Source: an uncultured Candidatus Altimarinota bacterium
Lineage (GTDB): Bacteria; Patescibacteriota; Gracilibacteria; UBA4473
DNA: 5,030 nucleotides
Direction: 5' to 3'
Assembly (NCBI GenBank): GCA_938021445.1
Contig: CALIGR010000100.1
Span: 1-5,030, forward strand
In this document: in pieces, positions 1 through 4,855 of the stretch
Layout of the letters: each line of letters opens with the position of its first letter
Numbering within the stretch: position 1 is the first letter of the stretch
Notes under the pieces: generated by a model
The model's input: only the letters and a program-made list of their open reading frames with translations
Database searches by the model: none
Told to the model about the DNA's origin: nothing
Translations under genes and position numbers: made by a program

Positions 1-3
1 CTT

Positions 4-20
4 TAGTAGTTTAGCTACTA
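4..20. terminator. Possible weak bidirectional terminator hairpin
   Basis: A 6-bp perfect stem (TAGTAG at 4-9, CTACTA at 15-20) with a 5-nt loop lies 17 bases beyond the stop codon of the minus-strand gene. On the plus strand it is followed by CTTTTAAGTTTTT, a broken U-tract, so it could end a plus-strand transcript entering from the left. For the minus-strand gene the bases that would form the U-tract lie outside the window. The stem has low GC content, so efficiency is doubtful. Confidence 0.3.
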
Positions 21-36
21 CTTTTAAGTTTTTGAT

Positions 37-1449
37 CTAAATATCCAGCCCCCAAACCTTCTTCGATAAGCATCTTAATCCATCTTTCGTAATATTTTTC
101 TCACCTACAACAAATTGATAAAATTGATTAAAAGAACGATAGCGGCCCATTTCTAATTGCCCAATTTTCTTTCGATTCCTAGACAAAAGTCCTTGAGGTT
201 CATTAATTTGATGCTGTGATAACAGCCATTGCCACTCAGCCTGCCTCGTTTCTTCATTCGGGTTCGGAATCCCCAAATTGACTACCATGGCTTCTATTTC
301 TGATTCTGTAACCTCAACTGGCTCTAAACGTCCAAGCATAACTTCTATAAAATGTGAAACTGAATTAAAGGGAGAAACATCTAGTTTCGCAACATCCGAA
401 AACCTTCTTAACTCAACATCAATTTGATCTTTGATCCCAGACTCAGCCAAGATATTAAGACCATGAGCTTTAAGCTCTTCTTCGCTCAATTCCATCCCAA
501 GTGCTTTTCCTATTTCTAGAATCTGACCTCTCGTTAGTCCTGAACTGACAGCCTTACCACAAAACGAACGATACATAAGCTGAGCCGAGTGAAAGTCTAA
601 GAAAGTATTGATCCCCGCAAAAGATTCCACTGTCTGGGCATAAAGGTCAATGGGCCTGTAGATACCTGCGTTCCTTAGTACCCTCTTCCCTAATTCAATC
701 TTGGCCTCGTTACCCAAGGCCTTAACCGCTACTAACTGGTTTTGAGGTTCAGCTAATGTGTCAAAAAAGTCAGCCCGTGGCCGCTCCCCGGTCAAATACC
801 AGAACTTCGCACATTCGAAAGCCGACTGATAATACGCCTCTAATTCAACCACAGCTCTTCCGGTTACCATCGTGAAAATCGTTTGTAAAAACTGCTGCCA
901 GCTGATGCTTTGACCAGACAGGGTAACTATCTCTTCTCGAGCGACCTCGCCCACTTTTTTTTCTCTCAGAGTAGACAGATTCATACGACCTAAAAAACTC
1001 TCAAAAATACTTCGAAATTGAGTAGTGACAAACGTCTCCATCTGCGCCAACTCAACCGCTTGATCTCTCTCGTGTTCTGCTAAGCGACTTGAGGCATCTT
1101 CTTCATCCTCCAACTTGGTTTTAATAAATTCAGTAAACATGCCCGGGTATTCTTCGACCCTATCCGCTCCTCCTACAACCGCTAAATAAACCGTATTAAA
1201 AATAAATACTACAAAGTCACCGATCTCTGTTTCTTTCAGTGTTCCGTCTAGTACATCCTCATACAACCGAGCCGTGATGTTATCTTTAAAATGTCTTTCT
1301 ATTTGGCCTAAATGACTTTCATCGGCTATTTCTCTATGCGCTGATAATTCATGAGTGAGTGCTAGCTTTATGACTCCATTTACTCCTTTTTGGTAATCCC
1401 TAGCGTTTCTTGTTTCGGCCAAGCTTTGAGATATTCTTACTTCTCGCAT
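37..1449 (-). CDS. Uncharacterised helical repeat protein, 470 aa
   Basis: I do not recognise this protein. It has no signal peptide and no clear membrane anchor; the only strongly hydrophobic run is residues 79-95, interrupted by Asn and Thr, so a buried helix is as likely as a membrane segment. The composition (many Glu, Leu, Ala, Lys, Arg; few Gly or Pro) predicts a mostly alpha-helical cytoplasmic protein. Residues 110-136 are highly charged and may form an extended or coiled helix. From about residue 254 to the end I see three degenerate units of roughly 66-75 residues, listed separately. The ATG at 1449 is the only reasonable start: the next Met is residue 104. The stop is TAG. No Shine-Dalgarno sequence precedes the start (TTTTGCATTAA then ATG), and a -10-like box sits 7 bases upstream, so the mRNA may be leaderless. 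The gene is divergent from the secreted repeat protein and shares its spacer, but no functional link is shown. That it encodes protein is near certain from its length; its function is unknown. Confidence 0.9.
   Translation of the reverse strand: MREVRISQSLAETRNARDYQKGVNGVIKLALTHELSAHREIADESHLGQIERHFKDNITARLYEDVLDGTLKETEIGDFVVFIFNTVYLAVVGGADRVEEYPGMFTEFIKTKLEDEEDASSRLAEHERDQAVELAQMETFVTTQFRSIFESFLGRMNLSTLREKKVGEVAREEIVTLSGQSISWQQFLQTIFTMVTGRAVVELEAYYQSAFECAKFWYLTGERPRADFFDTLAEPQNQLVAVKALGNEAKIELGKRVLRNAGIYRPIDLYAQTVESFAGINTFLDFHSAQLMYRSFCGKAVSSGLTRGQILEIGKALGMELSEEELKAHGLNILAESGIKDQIDVELRRFSDVAKLDVSPFNSVSHFIEVMLGRLEPVEVTESEIEAMVVNLGIPNPNEETRQAEWQWLLSQHQINEPQGLLSRNRKKIGQLEMGRYRSFNQFYQFVVGEKNITKDGLRCLSKKVWGLDI
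40..690 (-). repeat. Three degenerate ~70-residue units in the unknown protein
   Basis: Residues ~254-320, ~330-396 and ~404-470 can be aligned by eye. Each begins with a Leu-rich helix and a GI/QI step (RNAGIYRPIDL, AESGIKDQIDV, SQHQINEPQGL). A basic or acidic helix follows, then an F/Y-x-S-x3-F segment ending in Gly (FHSAQLMYRSFCG, FNSVSHFIEVMLG, YRSFNQFYQFVVG). Each ends with a helix after a Thr (LTRGQILEIGKALG, VTESEIEAMVVNLG, ITKDGLRCLSKKVWG). Residues 181-197 (SISWQQF...TG) resemble the middle segment and may mark an older copy. The pattern is weak at sequence level and depends on hydrophobic spacing, so it is a visual call. Confidence 0.45.
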
Positions 1450-1456
1450 TTAATGC

Positions 1457-1484
1457 AAAATAAAACTTTTCAATTAAAACGCAA
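1457..1484 (-). promoter_or_regulatory. Candidate promoter of the unknown minus-strand gene
   Basis: On the minus strand, TTGCGT (1484-1479) is followed after 16 bases by TATTTT (1462-1457), and the ATG begins 7 bases further on. The -35 box matches consensus at 3 of 6 positions and the -10 box at 4 of 6. If it is real, transcription would start at or within one base of the ATG, giving a leaderless message. The AT-rich spacer offers other poor matches, so this is tentative. Confidence 0.3.
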
Positions 1485-1493
1485 ATTTAAGTA

Positions 1494-1523
1494 TTCAATA
1501 AACCACGTTTTCTGTGCTATAAT
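1494..1523 (+). promoter_or_regulatory. Extended -10 promoter of the secreted repeat gene
   Basis: A perfect TATAAT at 1518-1523 is preceded by TG-C (1515-1517), the extended -10 motif, which compensates for a poor -35 (TTCAAT at 1494-1499, 18-base spacer, 3 of 6 matches). The expected start of transcription, seven bases beyond the -10 box, is position 1530, the A of the ATG. There is no room for a leader or ribosome binding site, so this promoter predicts leaderless translation. Confidence 0.7.
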
Positions 1524-1529
1524 AATCGG

Positions 1530-4100
1530 ATGTTTTTACGGTTTTTTACTAAGTTTTTATTTGTCTTTGTTTCTGCGGGGATTTTTGTATCTCACGTCGG
1601 GGCTATTGATAGTGTTCTGGGAGGGCAAGGATTGGTTGATGAAAGCCATATCAATGGTAGCAGTACCGGACTTTTGCAAGACCTGACGATTATCGATAGT
1701 GACTTTACGGCGGGTGAAAGTGTTACCATTAGTTTTGATACTTCCGGAAATCCTACTGGGGATCTCAAGTTTTCTGGGAGTCCAACCTTCAGCACCACAA
1801 ATGGGTTAACTTTAGGGACTCCTGTGGTTACTGACAGCCAGATTACTGTTGAGGTTACCAATAGTTCCAATGCGAGTATTACGATAAGTGACATTGGTAT
1901 TTATTTAGACAATTTTGGGACCACTGGCGAATTTTTTGAGTTAAGAAATTTAGAAGTAGATAACGGAATTGCCCCAGTCCTACAGAGTGAAGATTTTGTA
2001 GTAGATACCACTGATTATACCTCTGTCGGTAACTTTTCAGGATCTACCGGAAGTGCTGATGGCAATACTTTTAAGATCAATGATAATCTAAACTATGACT
2101 TCGCGCCGTTTAATTTTTCAACTCGTGGAGATTTCGTAATTGATCTAAACGATATCGAAGGAACCAGCACTCATGATACGACCACTAGTTTTACTATTAT
2201 TCCCGGTGATGATGATAATCTCAGTCAGTCTTTTACCAGCACACTTAACTACACAGGATTAAATGTCAGCAAGAGTTTCAGCACTAAAGGTATTAGTATT
2301 GATAACGAAGCCCCTGTTGCTGATGGGACTGGCTTTAGCTGGTTTGAGCTTCCAGCTGACAAAACGATTTTAGGCATTGGGGACGAAGTCGCACTCAACC
2401 TACCCACAGAAAGTACTGGAGATGACATTACTTTTACGGCAGATTTTTCTGCTATTGCTTCCGCGGGGACGTTCATAGATGAGCTGATTGATACTGCTAA
2501 GACTTTCACGATTACCGAGGGAAACGTGGACACCGATACTTTCGTGAGCACCGTGACTTACGAAGACAATGCCGGGAACACGACTATACTTTCGACTGAT
2601 TCTCTCAATGTCGACAATATCAGGCCGACTGTTTACAACACCAACATCCTAAGTCTTTTGGCTGGAACTGAACCTGGAACTATTGGAGACACGATCGTTA
2701 TCACTCCACCAGTAGATAATTTAGAAACTCGAGGGGCCGCTAATAGTTTTAGTATCGATATGACCGATATTGGTGGAGCCGGAAAAAACTTTGAAAATAT
2801 AAACAGCCAACAAAGTGTGATAATTACACCTGGAACTTACAATTATCAAAACGTATTTAAGTATTTCAGCATTATCGATAAAGCCGGTAATGAAAGCGTC
2901 TTAGCCACCAATGGATTACTTATTGACAATAAAGTCCCTACTTTTGATACCTCTTGTGGTGGAACTTTTGCTTTTCTTGAAGACGTAGATGGGAACCAAA
3001 TTGCGGATCTTTCCAATCAGGGAAACGACACGATTGTTTTTTCCGCCCCAAATAGAAACTCTCCTAATTGTGATTTTCATACCTTTAGCATCGACCTTTC
3101 GGTGCTGAGTGGCTTTCCTATCCAAAATATGGTTGATCTAGACGCACTGGGGCAGACTTATGTCATCAGTATTTTACCGGGGACTATTGATGATCCAAGC
3201 TACAGCCTCCCTCTGAGTATCAAGGACCAGTATGGTAATACAAACTTTTTTAATACGGGAACGATCAGCATTGATAACGAAGTCTCTCAAGCCAGTTTTA
3301 TAAAAGAAAGTTCTAGTATCACTAAAGGACTCGTGAGCTCAGATGGGAGTGTTATTGCTCCTGGTACGGTTCGCATAAGAGTTGATATTTTCCCAGATGA
3401 TATTCAATCTGTAAAAGCCAAGATTGAGGGAGGATCAACTGAAGTTATTTTGACCAAAGTGGAAGACTACTGGGAAGGTGATATGCAAATTATTTCTGGA
3501 AGACTCGTTAAAGACGAAGTAAGCGTGACCTACACGATCACGGATGATGCTGGAAATGAAACGACCTTAGATGGTTCACAAAAATTCATGGTGACTAATG
3601 ACACCCGGAAAAAAGGAGGCGGTGGTGGCGGCTCACTTAATATTGGGAAATTAGAAAACCAATCAAATCTTCGGAAGTTTGTCCCCAATCAAAGTCGAGA
3701 GTTTTATGAAAAAACCTGGAAAGCTCAAAAAATTGAAGCGGCCGAAAGACATCGAAAAAGTCTGGCAACCCGACTTACACCGCTAAAACAAAGCCTTAAA
3801 AAACTGAGGCGAGAAACGCCTAATATTATCATTGAGCGGAAAAACCGAATCGCTGATTCGCGCGAAAGAATGCTCATGCGATATCCGAGTAAAGCCAGAA
3901 TTTTGGAAAACAAACTTAAGCCTGTGGCATTTCCTCTTGCGACCAAAAAAGAACGGGAACTTCTCGTCGACAATGTTGATGGACTTAAAGTCCGAAACTC
4001 GTTACAAAATCTAAAAAACGCTCATCGGAAAACAACGAGCGTTCGTTATCGACCTCTCCGAGAGCTGACTCGCCCTGGAATTTACTTACAGCTGAAATAA
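1530..4100 (+). CDS. Secreted Ig-like tandem-repeat surface protein with basic tail
   Basis: Residues 1-25 are a typical Sec signal peptide: Arg4 and Lys8, a Phe/Val-rich core, and VGA before the likely signal peptidase I cut at Ala25. Residues ~29-145 form a beta-rich, Thr/Ser/Gly-rich domain. From 146 to ~690 there are five Ig-like units, each closing with an I/V-D-N step. Residues 694-702 are a KKGGGGGGS hinge. Residues 703-856 are strongly basic (about 39 Lys/Arg against 15 Asp/Glu by hand count), probably helical around 722-760, and contain no membrane helix, LPXTG or PEP-CTERM-like ending. The only cysteines are Cys476 and Cys514, both in the fourth unit, and they could form a disulfide after export. 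Such architecture is typical of adhesins, S-layer-associated or cell-wall proteins; binding of the basic tail to anionic wall polymers or DNA is inference. The ATG at 1530 is forced: there is no other ATG, GTG or TTG in the signal-peptide codons and upstream there is a stop. No SD is present. The 3' end overlaps aroK by 19 bp, tail to tail, and I see no convincing plus-strand terminator after it. Confidence 0.93.
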   Translation: MFLRFFTKFLFVFVSAGIFVSHVGAIDSVLGGQGLVDESHINGSSTGLLQDLTIIDSDFTAGESVTISFDTSGNPTGDLKFSGSPTFSTTNGLTLGTPVVTDSQITVEVTNSSNASITISDIGIYLDNFGTTGEFFELRNLEVDNGIAPVLQSEDFVVDTTDYTSVGNFSGSTGSADGNTFKINDNLNYDFAPFNFSTRGDFVIDLNDIEGTSTHDTTTSFTIIPGDDDNLSQSFTSTLNYTGLNVSKSFSTKGISIDNEAPVADGTGFSWFELPADKTILGIGDEVALNLPTESTGDDITFTADFSAIASAGTFIDELIDTAKTFTITEGNVDTDTFVSTVTYEDNAGNTTILSTDSLNVDNIRPTVYNTNILSLLAGTEPGTIGDTIVITPPVDNLETRGAANSFSIDMTDIGGAGKNFENINSQQSVIITPGTYNYQNVFKYFSIIDKAGNESVLATNGLLIDNKVPTFDTSCGGTFAFLEDVDGNQIADLSNQGNDTIVFSAPNRNSPNCDFHTFSIDLSVLSGFPIQNMVDLDALGQTYVISILPGTIDDPSYSLPLSIKDQYGNTNFFNTGTISIDNEVSQASFIKESSSITKGLVSSDGSVIAPGTVRIRVDIFPDDIQSVKAKIEGGSTEVILTKVEDYWEGDMQIISGRLVKDEVSVTYTITDDAGNETTLDGSQKFMVTNDTRKKGGGGGGSLNIGKLENQSNLRKFVPNQSREFYEKTWKAQKIEAAERHRKSLATRLTPLKQSLKKLRRETPNIIIERKNRIADSRERMLMRYPSKARILENKLKPVAFPLATKKERELLVDNVDGLKVRNSLQNLKNAHRKTTSVRYRPLRELTRPGIYLQLK
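1965..3599 (+). repeat. Five tandem Ig-like repeat units (protein level)
   Basis: The units span residues ~146-259, 260-363, 364-467, 468-583 and 584-690 (104-116 residues each). The shared order is: a start with Pro two to four residues after the D-N step; GD or ND followed by alternating hydrophobics and a Pro (IGDEVALNLP, IGDTIVITPP, GNDTIVFSAP); a D-h-s/t-h-I/L segment (IDLNDIEG, ADFSAIAS, IDMTDIGG, IDLSVLSG); F/V-x-I-x-P/E-G; a D-x-A/Y-G-N turn (EDNAGN, DKAGN, DQYGN, DDAGN; lost in the first unit); then SIDNE, NVDNI, LIDNK, SIDNE. The final unit ends in a degenerate VTND. A 13-base DNA identity (ATTGATAACGAAG) remains between the first and fourth unit ends, near 2300 and 3270. Elsewhere the DNA has diverged, so the array is old rather than recently expanded. 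Confidence 0.75.
4013..4043 (-). terminator. Intrinsic terminator of aroK, inside the convergent gene
   Basis: On the minus strand, AACGCTCGTTG (4043-4033), loop TTTTC, then CGATGAGCGTT (4027-4017) forms an 11-bp stem with two G-U pairs. The RNA continues as TTTTAGATTTTG, giving a run of six U at the stem base. The stem begins 39 bases past the aroK stop codon, a normal distance. The whole element lies within codons ~829-838 of the plus-strand secreted protein, so its sequence is constrained by both roles. On the plus strand no U-tract follows, so it is one-directional. Confidence 0.8.
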
Positions 4101-4603
4101 TTTAGATACTTCAGAATCTTTTCCACCTCATCCTCAACCGGTGCTAAAATACTCACTTCTATTGTCTCATCTGCCAGTGATGCATAAAGCGGTTGTCTAA
4201 ATTCCCAAGTATCTAAAATTTCTTGTTCTTGAGATTTTTCTGCTTCCAGTCTAGGTCTGGTTTTATCTAGTTTTAAATACTCTATCACCTCTTGAATTGG
4301 TGGTTTGAGCCAGAAAATTTTCCCCAGTTTCTTAAGGTTTTCACAGTTTTTTTCTTCTAAAATAACACCGCCACCCGTTGCTATAACTGTGTTTTCTATA
4401 TCAGATAGACTCTCAAGTGCTTCCTGCTCTAACTTCCTAAATGCATCCATCCCCTTCAAAAAAACTAGCTCTTTTATAGACTGGTTAATTTTTGACTCAA
4501 GTAACTCGTCTAAGTCTAAAAATTTTAGACCCAGTTTTTTTGCGAGTGCACGACCATAAGTCGTTTTACCAGAAGCTCGGTAACCGATGAGAATAATATT
4601 CAT
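4082..4603 (-). CDS. aroK: Shikimate kinase
   Basis: Catalyses ATP-dependent phosphorylation of shikimate to shikimate 3-phosphate, the fifth step of the cytosolic shikimate pathway towards chorismate and aromatic amino acids. At 173 aa it has the usual length of the monomeric family. The P-loop GYRASGKT is at residues 7-14. Asp32 in FLDLDE matches the shikimate-binding Asp, and FRKLE (55-59) supplies the substrate-binding Arg56. The Gly-rich GGG motif is at 77-79 after IAT, the lid arginine lies in TRPRL (115-119), and Arg136 in FRQPLY corresponds to the conserved C-terminal shikimate-binding Arg. No key residue is missing. I place the start at 4603 (MNIILIGYRASG), where the family begins; an in-frame ATG 45 bases upstream would lie inside the tRNA and add 15 residues with no homologous role. 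Only a weak AAGAG precedes the start by 11 bases, inside the tRNA trailer. Only 15 bases separate the tRNA CCA from the ATG, so the two are almost certainly co-transcribed. Confidence 0.95.
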   Translation of the reverse strand: MNIILIGYRASGKTTYGRALAKKLGLKFLDLDELLESKINQSIKELVFLKGMDAFRKLEQEALESLSDIENTVIATGGGVILEEKNCENLKKLGKIFWLKPPIQEVIEYLKLDKTRPRLEAEKSQEQEILDTWEFRQPLYASLADETIEVSILAPVEDEVEKILKYLNYFSCK

Positions 4604-4613
4604 AAATTTAAAA

Positions 4614-4707
4614 GCTCTTGGTGGAGGCGACCAGATTTGAACTGGCAACCAACGAGTGTCAAGTCCGCTTGCTCTACCGTTAAGCTACACCCCCGAAAAC
4701 CAAGAGC
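4614..4707 (-). repeat. 9-bp inverted repeat flanking the tRNA (extended pre-tRNA stem)
   Basis: On the minus strand the leader GCTCTTGGT (4707-4699) is a perfect complement of ACCAAGAGC (4622-4614), which is the discriminator base, CCA and the first five trailer bases. A four-base bulge TTTC (4698-4695) separates the leader arm from the acceptor stem. In the precursor the pair would extend the acceptor helix by 9 bp and bury CCA together with the AAGAG that is the only SD-like sequence before aroK. Confidence 0.7.
4619..4694 (-). tRNA. tRNA with encoded CCA and aberrant anticodon arm, isotype uncertain
   Basis: The 76-nt gene has a 7-bp acceptor stem (GGGGGTG with CGCCTCC; one G-U and one U-G), U8 and A9. 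The 4-bp D stem (GCTT/GAGC) closes a 7-nt loop containing GG. The 5-bp T stem (GCCAG/CTGGT) carries a canonical TTCAAAT loop, and discriminator A and a genomic CCA follow. The anticodon arm is not canonical. Read with a 5-bp stem (AGCGG/TCGTT) the loop has nine bases, ACTTGACAC, and the best anticodon is GAC (valine: U33 and A37 fit), with two extra bases on the 5' side. Read with a 7-base loop, CTTGACA, the anticodon is TGA (serine), but the stem closes with an A-C mismatch, base 37 is C, and there is no long variable arm. Discriminator A and the short variable loop argue against serine. It may be a valine tRNA with an inserted dinucleotide, a tRNA-like regulator, or a decaying copy. It precedes aroK directly. 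Confidence 0.85.
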
Positions 4708-4714
4708 CAAAGAA

Positions 4715-4742
4715 AAAATACAAAAAGATCTTGCATTCACAA
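4715..4742 (-). promoter_or_regulatory. Weak candidate promoter for tRNA and aroK
   Basis: On the minus strand TTGTGA (4742-4737), a 16-base spacer and TATTTT (4720-4715) would start transcription near G4708, 14 bases before the mature tRNA. The boxes are 4/6 matches at best and overlap the terminator hairpin and U-tract, so the match may be fortuitous. It is offered because otherwise the tRNA and aroK would depend on read-through of that terminator. Confidence 0.3.
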
Positions 4743-4798
4743 GATCTAATGTTGACACTCGTTGGTAATTTCTTAAGCAAAACTTCAGATTACCGGAC
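4716..4798 (-). ncRNA. Candidate ~80-nt small RNA with two hairpins
   Basis: Between a strong promoter (start predicted at G4798) and an intrinsic terminator, the minus-strand transcript has no plausible gene. The first hairpin (4794-4764) pairs GGTAAT with ATTACC, then CTGAAG with CTTAAG (one G-A mismatch, two-base bulge) around a TTTTG loop. A single-stranded linker AACGAGTGTCAACATT (4763-4748) follows, then the terminator hairpin. Fifteen bases, covering most of the linker and the last three of the first stem, are perfectly complementary to the anticodon arm of the tRNA just downstream. This could be an independent small RNA that pairs with the tRNA, or simply the attenuated leader of the tRNA-aroK transcript. 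No known RNA family is recognised. Confidence 0.5.
4722..4747 (-). terminator. Intrinsic terminator ahead of the tRNA
   Basis: On the minus strand AGATCTTG (4747-4740), loop TGAATG, CAAGATCT (4733-4726) form a perfect 8-bp stem followed by TTTTGTATTTTTT. It would end transcripts from the promoter at 4805-4833 and read-through from the formyltransferase gene before they reach the tRNA. On the plus strand the stem is followed by AATG and no U-tract, so it works only in this direction. Confidence 0.75.
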
Positions 4799-4804
4799 GA
4801 TTTA

Positions 4805-4833
4805 ATTGTACTCAACCGCTTATCGAAAGTCAA
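4805..4833 (-). promoter_or_regulatory. Strong sigma70-type promoter
   Basis: On the minus strand TTGACT (4833-4828) is separated by exactly 17 bases from TACAAT (4810-4805): 5 of 6 and 5 of 6 matches with ideal spacing. It is the best promoter in the window. It lies 22 bases beyond the stop of the formyltransferase gene and points towards the small RNA candidate, tRNA and aroK. Predicted transcription start is G4798. Confidence 0.75.
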
Positions 4834-4855
4834 AAGTATCAGTTATTTTTTCTGA

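Larger units (their letters stand above)
4648..4766. repeat. 15-bp perfect inverted repeat linking small RNA candidate and tRNA
   Basis: ACCAACGAGTGTCAA at 4648-4662 (plus strand) is the exact reverse complement of TTGACACTCGTTGGT at 4752-4766; the arms are 89 bases apart. The left arm is the anticodon loop and 3' half of the anticodon stem of the tRNA. The right arm, on the minus strand, is the linker between the two hairpins of the upstream RNA candidate plus three bases of its first stem. Identity stops sharply at both ends. Confidence 0.85.

Noticed and set aside
1446..1456. Palindrome GCATT-T-AATGC over the start codon of the unknown gene, as an operator
   Set aside because: Arms of five bases are expected by chance in AT-rich sequence, and no second copy is present nearby.
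1390..1686. 98-codon plus-strand hydrophobic frame overlapping both divergent genes
   Set aside because: It is a frame-shifted shadow of the signal peptide region and of the opposite gene, without promoter or ribosome binding site.
3611..3625. A6 run followed by GGAGG in the poly-Gly hinge, resembling a slippage site with an internal SD
   Set aside because: Both alternative frames reach stops within a few codons and the main frame continues for 150 residues of coherent protein. The motif follows from Lys-Lys-Gly codons.
4101..4135. Plus-strand terminator after the secreted gene (AGAT...ATCTTTT)
   Set aside because: Only a 4-bp stem with an 8-base loop and four T. It is not a credible intrinsic terminator.
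4619..4694. Possible UGA-decoding (suppressor or code 25) tRNA
   Set aside because: Decoding UGA needs anticodon UCA. The loop reads TGA or GAC instead, and roughly 1,500 codons of visible genes contain no in-frame TGA, so there is no sign of UGA reassignment.
4600..4833. 77-codon minus-strand frame starting at TTG, ending in an ATGA overlap with the aroK start
   Set aside because: It runs through the promoter, the terminator hairpin and the whole tRNA, and its protein has no recognisable pattern. The tRNA arms account for the sequence far better.
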